Below, one piece after another: positions 48,802 through 57,529 of a stretch of 57,529 nucleotides of DNA. This DNA comes from Mesorhizobium sp. 61-13 (GTDB lineage: Bacteria > Pseudomonadota > Alphaproteobacteria > Rhizobiales > Rhizobiaceae): contig MKRZ01000135.1 in assembly GCA_001897075.1 (NCBI GenBank), positions 95,827-153,355 of the forward strand. The letters run 5' to 3'. The notes below the pieces were generated by a model, which saw nothing but the letters and a program-made list of their open reading frames with translations, made no database searches and had not been told where the DNA came from. Numbering within the stretch: the stretch's first letter is position 1; each line of letters begins with the position of its first letter. The translations under genes and the position numbers were made by a program.

Positions 48802-50268
48802 ATGGCGGTGGAATGGACGATCACGATCGAAGGGAAGAACGAGTTCGGTGACGTTTGCCGGAAAGCGGTCCGTATCGACAAGAGCTGGGAACGTCTGTTT
48901 GACGGCGACCTTGGCCTGTCGATCGAGGACGGCAAGACGATCATGACGGCGCTGCAGAGCGCGGTCGTGAACCACGAGGCGGAGACGTATGCCCTTTTCC
49001 GTCGGGTTTGCCCGGACTGCCACACGTTCCGGCCGGTAAAGGACTACACGACGCGCCAGATCCGGACCGTCTTCGGCACCGTGGAAGTGCGCAATCCTCG
49101 CTGGATGATTTGCCGAGATTGTTACCCGGGCATGGTCGTTGCCTTCGCGCCGCTGAAGGAAATCTGCCCGGATCGAGCAACATCCGAGCTGATGGAACTG
49201 ACGGCGCGGCTGGGAAGCATGATGCCGTACCGGCAGGCGGCGAACGTGCTCGCCGATTTCCTGCCCATTGAGCCTACCGAGACGCACGCGACCGTGCGCA
49301 AGCGGACCATCAGGATCGGCGAGCGGCTCGACGACCAGAGTGCAGAGGAAGAACGGCGCGCGAGGATGGCGACCGAAGTGACCGAGGAGCGGCGTCAATT
49401 CGAAATGCAGCTTCCCGGCGATCGCCGCAAAGAGTTCGTCATCAGCATCGACACAGCGCATGTTCGCAGCGCCGATCTCAATTCAGCGCGAAACTTCGAG
49501 CTCGTTGTGGCCAGATGCGGTCGCGGCGGTCGGGGCGAACCCGGTGGCCGCTATTTCGTAACCAGCAGCACCGACCAGACCGCAATCCGGGATCGAGCGC
49601 TCCATGCGCTTCAGCAAGAAGGATATTGCGGCTTTGGCCACGTCACCGTGATCTCGGATGGCGCCGAAATCCTGAAGCGGCTACCCCGCGCCATGCCGAA
49701 GCCGACGGCACACATCATCGACTGGTTCCACATCGCCATGAAGATCCAGCCGATGCAGCAGATCGCCGACCATATGGCTCGATCCCGATCGGGTCTCTCT
49801 GAAGCGCTTCCCACCATCAACCGGGACATCAGGGCTGTGAAGTGGCGTCTGTGGCATGGGCGGGTCGATCGCGCGATCCGCAACCTGGAGCAACTCCTAG
49901 CGAGACTGAAGGCTTCGCAAGGAGACGGCGAGTTCTCCGTCGCCCGTCTTCACAGTCTTGGCTCGCAGCTCCTGACCTATGTCAGATCGAACCGCGGTGC
50001 GATCGTCAACTATGGCAAGCGCTACCGGGCCGGGCTTCGCGTCGCGACAACCCTCGCCGAGTCAGCAGTGAATTCACTGGTCGGCAAGCGGATGGTCAAG
50101 AAGCAGCAGATGCGATGGTCGCTCCACGGCGCTCACATGCTCATGCAGGTTCGGACGGCAGATCTGAACGGCGAGCTTCGCGATCGATTGCGGGAACCGT
50201 TCCGACAGCCAGAGCCGAATGTGCCACCACTATTCAAGCCCAAACCGCCTCTCCTGCGCGCCGCCTGA
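48802..50268 (+). CDS. ISKra4-family transposase
   Basis: 488 residues from ATG 48802 after GGAGGGAGAG. N-terminal zinc-binding pairs CPDCHTF and CRDCYPG, a helical region, then the DDE-type core with FVISIDTAHVRS (first Asp), VISDGAEILKRLP (second Asp) and HIIDWFHIAMKI. The stop overlaps the right inverted repeat. Intact. Confidence 0.88.
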   Translation: MAVEWTITIEGKNEFGDVCRKAVRIDKSWERLFDGDLGLSIEDGKTIMTALQSAVVNHEAETYALFRRVCPDCHTFRPVKDYTTRQIRTVFGTVEVRNPRWMICRDCYPGMVVAFAPLKEICPDRATSELMELTARLGSMMPYRQAANVLADFLPIEPTETHATVRKRTIRIGERLDDQSAEEERRARMATEVTEERRQFEMQLPGDRRKEFVISIDTAHVRSADLNSARNFELVVARCGRGGRGEPGGRYFVTSSTDQTAIRDRALHALQQEGYCGFGHVTVISDGAEILKRLPRAMPKPTAHIIDWFHIAMKIQPMQQIADHMARSRSGLSEALPTINRDIRAVKWRLWHGRVDRAIRNLEQLLARLKASQGDGEFSVARLHSLGSQLLTYVRSNRGAIVNYGKRYRAGLRVATTLAESAVNSLVGKRMVKKQQMRWSLHGAHMLMQVRTADLNGELRDRLREPFRQPEPNVPPLFKPKPPLLRAA

Positions 50269-50291
50269 CCCCAGAGAAATTACCGGTCTCG
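50267..50291 (-). repeat. Right inverted repeat of the ISKra4-family element
   Basis: Reverse complement of the left end, 25 of 25; begins inside the transposase stop codon. Confidence 0.9.
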
Positions 50292-50448
50292 TCTGGGCCG
50301 AACGGGACAAATAGAGCGCTTCGACGCCTGGCCGGTTGAAACGACCGCCGTCGATCGCCGCGCCTGCACCGCTTGTCGGCAGAAAAGCCCATTTTGGCGT
50401 CAGATAGCGATGGAAGATCTCGTCCGAACCGATGTGGGTGACCTTCAC
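50292..50448 (-). pseudogene. RES-domain toxin, N-terminal part only
   Basis: From GTG 50448, overlapping the antitoxin stop by GTGA, the frame reads IGSDEIFHRYLTPKWAF and GGRFNRPGVEALYLS, the start of a RES-type NAD-degrading toxin with its conserved Arg (GRFN). It is cut by the IS after about 52 residues. The rest is absent from the window. Confidence 0.75.
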
Positions 50449-50831
50449 CCGCGCACCCCGTTTTCGAGATCCCGGATGAAGGCCAGGACTGCTTCGACCT
50501 GGCCGTCGGCGACGAGCTCGGCCGCCGTGCGATGGCCATAGTCGGCGATCGGTTCGTTGCGATACCAGTAGATCGCCTTGTCGACGTCACCGGTGAGTTC
50601 CGTCGCGGCCGAAATCACTTTCACCATCTCGCGCATCCGCCCCTGCAGGCGCTCCGATGACGGGTTACGAAGCGTGTTTCTGTGAACCCCCGTCAATTGC
50701 GCCAGGTTGGCCACCTTCACGCCCAGCGCCTGCGACAGGCGCTTCGGCGAGATATAAGGTGTGCGTGGTTCCTGCAGGCTATCGACAAAACCTGAAATCG
50801 CCGTGGAATGTGCGAGCTGTGCTTGGGTCAT
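50445..50831 (-). CDS. Xre/MbcA/ParS-type antitoxin of a RES toxin
   Basis: 128 residues from ATG 50831 after TCGGAG. An N-terminal helix-turn-helix part (SPKRLSQALGVKVANLAQLTGVHRN) and the C-terminal toxin-binding DUF2384 region (AIYWYRNEPIADYGHRTAAELV, AVLAFIRDLENG). It would neutralise RES and repress the operon. Now an orphan because the toxin gene is truncated. Confidence 0.85.
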   Translation of the reverse strand: MTQAQLAHSTAISGFVDSLQEPRTPYISPKRLSQALGVKVANLAQLTGVHRNTLRNPSSERLQGRMREMVKVISAATELTGDVDKAIYWYRNEPIADYGHRTAAELVADGQVEAVLAFIRDLENGVRG

Positions 50832-50852
50832 ACCAAAACTCCGACCTGTCTC

Positions 50853-50872
50853 ATATGCACAATATATGCACA
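50853..50872 (-). promoter_or_regulatory. Tandem operator half-sites before the RES antitoxin
   Basis: ATATGCACA occurs at 50853-50861 and 50864-50872, an 11-base step equal to one DNA turn, about 22 bases upstream of the antitoxin start. Each half is close to a palindrome (TGCATATATTGTGCA on the minus strand). A likely antitoxin autoregulation site. Confidence 0.5.
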
Positions 50873-51085
50873 TTTCAGCGCATAGCAAGTGAACTGGGAA
50901 TTGGCAGTTTCACCGCAAGCTCGTCGAGTACTCGGGGCTGTTGTCGCGGCTGCTTTGCGCCTTCATGCACGAACCCGCTTCGCGGGAGGGGCGCCTCGGC
51001 CTGAGATGGCATAGTATAAACAGCCTTTGAGCGGGTCGGGGCGCGCGCCGACCATGGGAGTTCCCTTTAACGAGAGGAACTTACC

Positions 51086-51175
51086 ATGACGACCTTTCAG
51101 ACTGATGCCCCGATCACACCGCTGCGCCAACGCATGCAGCAAGACATGATGATGCGGGGTTTGGGATCTCATACC
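51086..51175 (+). pseudogene. N-terminal stub of a tyrosine recombinase/integrase
   Basis: MTTFQTDAPITPLRQRMQQD and MMMRGLGSHT resemble the first 30 residues of site-specific integrases with the core-binding SAM-like domain, where a QxxY segment should follow. Instead homology stops at about 51175, where the AbiEii gene ends on the other strand. No catalytic part remains. Confidence 0.55.
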
Positions 51176-51177
51176 GA

Positions 51178-52233
51178 TCACGACCGATGCTGTCCGAGAT
51201 TATTCGCCATCCGCTCGATAGCCTCCATCGACGTCAGTATGTCCTCGAAGCGTGGTGGGTTCCCGAAGATCATGGATGCCGTATTTTCGTAGTCGCGGGC
51301 CAACGCCTCGATCATTTCCGCAGTTGGGACGAGTGCGAACGATCCCGTCACGGCAGAGGCAAGATCATAGTCAGGCCGATTGAAGAACATGAGGGCATGA
51401 CGAACACAGTCGGCCCCCAACTTTTCATCCGCGACCGCCGACCGGCCAACTTCGGATGCGAAGAGGCAATGGAGATCGTAGAAATGTCGCGAGACGCGCT
51501 GGCCAGCCTGCCGGAGTTCGCCACGCCGTTCGAACCAGCGCCGCAAGCCGTGGGCGATCACGACCTTGTCCCAGAACGTGCGCTCTGCATCGATCGTCGT
51601 CACCTTGGGCACCGTCAGTTCAAGGCCGGATATTTCGTCGGCGATGTAGGGACGGATGTCCTTGGGACGGTTCGGGTCGAGAGCGGATTTCGCTCCGGCC
51701 TCAATTCGCACCGCCGGCCGCACATAAGCCTCATCGCGCGGCTCAACCTCGGGATACCAGACCAGAAGGGTTTGTCTGTCAGGATCTGCTTCGTCGATCT
51801 CGACACGGCCACGCCCACCCGTGGCGTCGGCAAGATGTTTCGTCAGGAAATCGTGCAGTGAGCCGGTAATATAGCTGTGGCAGGCGTCGCGGATAGCGTC
51901 GAGTCGTGCGCGGCGCTTCTTGTTCGATAGCGCCTCGAGCTCTTCGACGGAAGCCGGTTCGTCGAGATCGCCACGAAATACCGTCACGTCGATGTCCTCG
52001 GAGAAGCGCTCGATCAGCCCGTAGGCCTTCGACAACGATGTTCCGCCCTTGAACAGGAGGCGCGGTCCTCCGGCTGGTCGTTCATGGTAGAGTGCGTTGA
52101 GGGTCCAGCAGACCCAAAAATCCTTCTCGATGTTGCCAATCGGCACACCAAGCCTGTTCGCTGTCGTCAAGAAAAGATCGAGCTTCTCTCCGGGCGCCGC
52201 GGAGATGATTCCCTTATAAGTCGCACTGCTCAA
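51178..52233 (-). CDS. AbiEii-type nucleotidyltransferase toxin
   Basis: 351 residues. The nucleotidyltransferase motif GGTSLSKAYGLIERFSEDID supplies the GS and DxD residues; KVTTIDAERTFWDKVVIAHG and SRHFYDLHCL are conserved blocks of the AbiEii/AbiGii family. Such toxins inhibit growth, giving phage abortive infection or plasmid upkeep. Its start overlaps the antitoxin stop by ATGA. Confidence 0.88.
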   Translation of the reverse strand: MSSATYKGIISAAPGEKLDLFLTTANRLGVPIGNIEKDFWVCWTLNALYHERPAGGPRLLFKGGTSLSKAYGLIERFSEDIDVTVFRGDLDEPASVEELEALSNKKRRARLDAIRDACHSYITGSLHDFLTKHLADATGGRGRVEIDEADPDRQTLLVWYPEVEPRDEAYVRPAVRIEAGAKSALDPNRPKDIRPYIADEISGLELTVPKVTTIDAERTFWDKVVIAHGLRRWFERRGELRQAGQRVSRHFYDLHCLFASEVGRSAVADEKLGADCVRHALMFFNRPDYDLASAVTGSFALVPTAEMIEALARDYENTASMIFGNPPRFEDILTSMEAIERMANNLGQHRS

Positions 52234-52898
52234 GAGCGATCCTCCGGTATGGTGTCGGCAGGTTCGATCAAGGGCCTCAGAAAATCTTGCATCCAGATCG
52301 GCATAGCCGACAGGCCCGCGCGAAGATCATCGCATAGCTCCTTTCCGTGCTTCGGATCGGCGAAGAGTTTGCGCAGGGTGTTCTCCATGGCCTTTCCACC
52401 CTCTTCCTCCGCCATCATGTCCTGCATCCAGTAGAGCGCCTGGACGACGCGCATGCCTGGGCGTCCCGCCCAATAAAGACGGCTGGGCGCCGCTGACTTG
52501 AAATGGATGACCTGCTTTCCGAGCGAGATGGGTTTCAGACGAGCGTCTATAAGAACCTCGATGCGTGCGGGGACGGCCGTGGTGAGGCCGAGATCGTTCG
52601 CAGCGGTCATACCGTCTATCAAGACGCGAGCCTGGTCCCGCCGAGTTACGGCTCTGATGACGGCACGATAGTCGGGGACCATCGGCTTGCCGGTGAGGTC
52701 GCTCTTGCGTGGCCGGTCGTAGAGCCCGCGATCAATCCGTCGCAGCTCGCCGGCCGCGACAAGGCGTTGAAGCGTCTTGTCGACCGCCGCGCGACTGCCC
52801 AGATCGGCGAAATCGCTTGGCGTCCACACCTCTGTCGGTGTCGTGTCGATACGCGCCAGGAGCCGGGAACGAAGATCGGAGGTCGATTGGTCGAGCAT
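52230..52898 (-). CDS. AbiEi-type antitoxin (DUF6088-like)
   Basis: 222 residues from ATG 52898; a TTG at 52916 would add six residues but lies inside the operator. N-terminal winged helix (VWTPSDFADLGSRAAVDKTLQRLVAAGEL and RIDRGLYDRP), C-terminal half with PARIEVLIDARLKPISLG. Acts as repressor and type IV antitoxin to the nucleotidyltransferase. Confidence 0.82.
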   Translation of the reverse strand: MLDQSTSDLRSRLLARIDTTPTEVWTPSDFADLGSRAAVDKTLQRLVAAGELRRIDRGLYDRPRKSDLTGKPMVPDYRAVIRAVTRRDQARVLIDGMTAANDLGLTTAVPARIEVLIDARLKPISLGKQVIHFKSAAPSRLYWAGRPGMRVVQALYWMQDMMAEEEGGKAMENTLRKLFADPKHGKELCDDLRAGLSAMPIWMQDFLRPLIEPADTIPEDRS

Positions 52899-52967
52899 GT
52901 CCGAAGTATGATGCAAACTTCGGACATCGGCAAGAGCTTGTCCGAACGATGCTGTATTTTTCGGACA
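52898..52967 (-). promoter_or_regulatory. Four-half-site operator of the AbiE pair
   Basis: TGTCCGAA at 52898 and 52939 alternates with its inverse TTCGGACA at 52919 and 52960, steps of 21, 20 and 21 bases. The first pair extends to an 11-base perfect inverted repeat (ATGTCCGAAGT, 52897-52927). AbiEi is known to repress by binding two inverted repeats; the two-turn spacing fits cooperative binding on one face. Confidence 0.75.
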
Positions 52968-53128
52968 GACTCGCCTGATCGTACGTCACAGTGGAAGCCG
53001 AGACCGGGGGCATTGAACACGGAAGCATCGACCGAACCAAACTCACATTGCCAAATCGGGGCCTGTTTGCGAAGCTTGAGCCAGGGAGAAGCGGGCGGAC
53101 AGGCGGTGTCTCGCCTGTCGGTACCGGG

Positions 53129-54355
53129 ATGTTCGCAGGACACAATCCTTATTTGGTCGCGCTCTCGGTGATGATCGCGATCATAGGAGGCTATACTGGG
53201 TTCGGGCTTGCCGCGCGCGTACGTGGCACCCCCGGCGTGGCTCGCCGGGTCTTGCTCGCCGGCGCGGCGGCCTTCCTGGCGGTGAGCATCTGGACGATGC
53301 ATTTCACCGGGATGATGGCCGCCCCCATCCCGCCCGATGCAGCTTATCTCGTCCTGCCGACGATCCTCTCCTTTCTCATCTGCGTGCTCGTGGTGGGCGT
53401 GTCGCTGTTCTTCGTTTCGATCGGCCAGCCGACAGACCGTCGCGTCCTGGCGTCGGCCGTACTGCTCGGCGCGGGCATCGTCTCGATGCACTATGTCGGC
53501 GTCGAAGCTTTGACGGGCAATTTCCATATGGAGCACGACCCCGTCTTCATCGCACTGGCAGTGCTCATTGCCATTGGTGCCGCCTATGGCGGGCTGCGCA
53601 TATTCCTCGCCCGGCATGGCGGCGCTCGTCTGGCTTTCAGCGCGATTGCATTCGGCATTGCCGTTTCCGGCATGCACTATACCGCGATGGCGGGCATGCG
53701 CTTCGCGCCGGGACGGCAATATTGCTTTTTTGCCTCGGATGGTCTGGTTGCATCGCCGCAGATACTTTCCCTTGTCGTGATGCTGTTATGTTTCGCAATA
53801 GGAGGGGGCTTTCTGCTGCTTCTCGTGCCTGAGCCGAGATCGCAGGTTTCAGTCCAATTGGCCGGCAGTGGGCCCGCGGGAGTGTTTCCCGGCTGGAATG
53901 AGACATTGGCCGAAGCAACGACCGGCGATTCCGGACCGATTTCGGCTCATGCGCAAAGGCCGTTACCGCTCGGCGGTCTCGGGCAGCCTCCGCCGCAACT
54001 GGCAGCACGCCTGCCAGTCGAAGGGGCCGATGGCATTCACTTCATCGAGGCAGCGCACATCCGCAGCATCAGGGCCGACGCCCACTACACGAAGGTGCAC
54101 GACGGCAGCCGCGAACGCATGTCACCCTGGTCCATTTCGGAAGCGGAAGAAAATCTCGACCCGGCCTTCTTCATGCGGGTTCATCGCAGCCACATCATCG
54201 CCATTTCGCACGTCGCTTTCGTTCGCAAGGAAGGCGAGGGCGCGGTGGTCGAACTGGATGGGCCGGTTCGGCATCTGGTTCCGGTAAGCCGTGCCAGGAC
54301 AGCTGAGCTCCGGGCCCGGCTGGGCCTTACCCGTCGGAACGTCGATTCGGCTTGA
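53129..54355 (+). CDS. coxC: CoxC-like MHYT-LytTR membrane regulator of CO oxidation
   Basis: 408 residues from ATG 53129 (MFAGHNPYLV); the frame is open upstream to 52991 without homology. Seven membrane helices with three MHYT-type motifs (TMHFTGMM, SMHYVGVEA, GMHYTAMAG), proposed to bind copper and sense CO, O2 or NO. The C-terminal 100 residues are a LytTR DNA-binding domain (DGIHFIEAAHIRSIRADAHY, RVHRSHIIA). The domain order and the following coxM-S-L match CoxC of Oligotropha, so it is probably their regulator. Confidence 0.85.
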   Translation: MFAGHNPYLVALSVMIAIIGGYTGFGLAARVRGTPGVARRVLLAGAAAFLAVSIWTMHFTGMMAAPIPPDAAYLVLPTILSFLICVLVVGVSLFFVSIGQPTDRRVLASAVLLGAGIVSMHYVGVEALTGNFHMEHDPVFIALAVLIAIGAAYGGLRIFLARHGGARLAFSAIAFGIAVSGMHYTAMAGMRFAPGRQYCFFASDGLVASPQILSLVVMLLCFAIGGGFLLLLVPEPRSQVSVQLAGSGPAGVFPGWNETLAEATTGDSGPISAHAQRPLPLGGLGQPPPQLAARLPVEGADGIHFIEAAHIRSIRADAHYTKVHDGSRERMSPWSISEAEENLDPAFFMRVHRSHIIAISHVAFVRKEGEGAVVELDGPVRHLVPVSRARTAELRARLGLTRRNVDSA

Positions 54356-54528
54356 TGGCCGACAGGACAGGATTGCTGTCACAATTCGTGCGGAAATACC
54401 GGTGTTTAGTGCGAAAACCCAGCACTCGTGAGACTTAACCGTCCATCTGCTTGCCTGACATAAGATGCTCGCGACAGCATTGACCCAACATCCGTGCCTT
54501 GTAAGGCGCAAGGATGAAGGGAGGAAGC

Positions 54529-55392
54529 ATGATACCGGGACACTTTACCTATCATCGTCCGGCTTCGGTGGCTGACGCAATCAAGCTACTGTCGAACCTT
54601 GGCGACGAGGCGCGGCCGCTGGCCGGCGGTCACAGCCTTATCCCGATGATGAAGCTGAGGCTCGCGACGCCTGAACATCTGATTGACCTTCACGGCGTCG
54701 AGGGGCTGAAAGGCATTACCCGCGAAGGCGACAACATCGTCATCGGCGCGATGACCACACAGCACGAGCTGCTTGCCGCCGACGTGATCGCATCCTCCCT
54801 GCCCATCCTGCGAGAGACGGCATTACTCATCGCCGACCCGCAGGTACGCTATCGCGGCACGATCGGCGGCAACGTGGCTAACGGCGATCCCGGCAATGAC
54901 ATGCCGGCACTGATGATGACGCTGGGCGCGACCTATCGCCTCGAAGGACCAGACGGCGTGCGGCAGGAGGCTGCAGGCGACTTCTATCAGGGCGCCTATT
55001 TCACGTCGCTGGAGCCCGGCGAAATACTCACCGCGGTGTCCGTGCCGGCACAGCCTTCCGGCCATGGCTACGCCTATGAGAAGCTGAAGCGCAAGGTCGG
55101 CGACTATGCGACGGCCGCCGCAGCGGTCGTGCTCACAATGTCCGGCGGCAAGGTTGCCACCTGCTCCATCGGCCTCACCAACCTGTCGGAAACACCTCTG
55201 CTCGCCGAAGAGGCCGCGCGGGCGACGATCGGAACCAGCCTCGACGAGGCGGCCCTCAGGAACGCGGCGGCGGCGGCTGAGGGCATCATGTCGCCGGCCG
55301 CCGACGGGCGCGGCCCGGTCGAATATCGAAAGAGCGTCGGCGGCATCATGGTGACGCGCGCGCTGAAACGCGCCGCTGCCAGAGCCGGCTAA
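54529..55392 (+). CDS. coxM: CO dehydrogenase medium (FAD) subunit
   Basis: 287 residues from ATG 54529 after AGGGAGGAAGC. FAD motifs [13 protein letters not shown] and [14 protein letters not shown], then the C-terminal flavoprotein domain. It passes electrons from the iron-sulfur subunit to quinone or cytochromes. The 170 bases before it hold the likely cox promoter but no motif I can name with confidence. Confidence 0.93.
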   Translation: MIPGHFTYHRPASVADAIKLLSNLGDEARPLAGGHSLIPMMKLRLATPEHLIDLHGVEGLKGITREGDNIVIGAMTTQHELLAADVIASSLPILRETALLIADPQVRYRGTIGGNVANGDPGNDMPALMMTLGATYRLEGPDGVRQEAAGDFYQGAYFTSLEPGEILTAVSVPAQPSGHGYAYEKLKRKVGDYATAAAAVVLTMSGGKVATCSIGLTNLSETPLLAEEAARATIGTSLDEAALRNAAAAAEGIMSPAADGRGPVEYRKSVGGIMVTRALKRAAARAG

Positions 55393-55403
55393 GGAGGAAC
55401 GAC

Positions 55404-55912
55404 ATGACACCCCAGGCAAAAAAGACCCAGGTGAGCATGACGGTGAACGGGGTCGAGGTTGACGGCCTCGTCGAGCCGCGTACCCTGCTCGTTCATTTCA
55501 TCCGCGAGAATTTGCAGCTAACCGGCACCCATATCGGCTGTGAGACGACGCATTGCGGCGCCTGCACCGTCGACATCGACGGATTGTCGGTGAAGAGCTG
55601 CACAATGTTCGCAGTACAGGCCGACGGCTCGCAAATCACCACGGTCGAGGGCATCGCCAATGCCGACGGTACGCTTTCCGCCCTTCAGGAGGGATTTCGG
55701 CAGATGCACGGCCTGCAGTGCGGTTTCTGCACGCCGGGCATGATCGTGCGGGCGCACCGTCTGCTTCAGGAGAACCCGAGCCCCACCGAAGAAGAAATCC
55801 GCTTCGGCATCGCCGGCAATTTGTGCCGCTGCACCGGCTACCAGAACATCGTCAAAGCGATCCAGTACGCGGCCGCCAAGATCAATGGCACGGAATTTCA
55901 GGAGGCCGCGGA

Positions 55913-55916
<4 letters not shown>
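55404..55916 (+). CDS. coxS: CO dehydrogenase small (2Fe-2S) subunit
   Basis: 170 residues with two [2Fe-2S] sites: Cys46, 51, 54, 66 ([15 protein letters not shown]) and Cys106, 109, 141, 143 ([17 protein letters not shown]). It starts 11 bases after coxM and overlaps coxL by ATGA. Confidence 0.95.

Positions 55917-57529
<1,613 letters not shown>

Larger units (their letters stand above)
48718..50291. mobile_element. ISKra4-family insertion sequence, 1574 bp
   Basis: 25-base perfect inverted ends starting CGAGACCGGTAATTTC at 48718-48742 and 50267-50291, with one complete transposase between. No direct target repeat: the left flank is a usp gene and the right flank the inside of a RES toxin gene. 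The element therefore sits on a deletion or recombination junction. Confidence 0.9.

Noticed and set aside
52646-53719. Minus-strand frame of about 357 codons across the antitoxin and coxC
   Set aside because: Crosses two real genes on different strands; no domain; the C-terminal part is the antitoxin region in a wrong frame.

Overview
The window (about 57.5 kb, GC-rich, dense genes) looks like accessory DNA of an alphaproteobacterium, most likely Hyphomicrobiales/Rhizobiales of the Mesorhizobium/Aminobacter/Phyllobacteriaceae kind. The grounds are the gene families (ArsK-type MFS, BigR-type regulator, coxC-M-S-L order, FixK/FNR-like boxes). This is inference from protein recognition, not a database match. 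No rRNA, tRNA or CRISPR array was seen.

Layout: (1) 1-1839, end of an unknown membrane-like ORF and a SulP sulfate permease. (2) 2447-5032, ars operon 1: arsR, LMW-PTP arsC, glutaredoxin-type arsC, acr3 and an arsH cut after about 48 codons. (3) 5033-16779, a Tn3-family mercury transposon with 39-bp inverted ends, divergent tnpA/tnpR and two mer modules: merC-P-T, then a flavoprotein-merA-merF-P-T block with divergent merR. Between them lie an orphan MerR-type promoter, a CC-motif membrane protein, a hisI paralogue and a broken cyclase gene. (4) 16990-24280, ars operon 2: arsR, arsC, acr3, arsC and arsH, then a DMT permease, a third arsR, an ArsO-like flavoprotein with a Cys-rich tail and an ArsK-like MFS pump. 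(5) 24281-25564, mosaic debris with an IS3 fragment. (6) 25574-33642, a sulfide-detoxification cluster: BigR/SqrR-like repressor divergent from sqr, DUF2892, RND adaptor and pump, DUF302, a usp remnant, OsmC and a VIT-family protein.

(7) 33844-48717 is a stress island in decay. Intact parts are clpB, cbpA/dnaJ, cbpM, grpE, dnaK, cydX and a cytochrome c. Broken parts are an HlyD adaptor, dnaJ 3' end, L-lactate dehydrogenase, lipocalin, pyrimidine-dimer glycosylase, cydA, cydB and usp. (8) 48718-52967 is mobile/defence DNA: an ISKra4-family element at the junction of a truncated usp and a truncated RES toxin, the matching Xre/ParS antitoxin, an integrase stub and an AbiE-type toxin-antitoxin pair with a four-half-site operator. 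(9) 53129-57529 holds coxC-M-S-L of a form I (Mo-Cu) CO dehydrogenase, with coxL running off the end.

Shared logic: metal and metalloid detoxification (As, Hg), sulfide removal, and low-oxygen/heat stress. Near-matching FixK/FNR-like boxes sit before both sqr and clpB, suggesting these two blocks share oxygen-linked control. The most novel points are the hisI plus CC-protein unit under an orphan MerR-type promoter inside a mercury transposon, and the BigR-SQR-RND-DUF302 operon.
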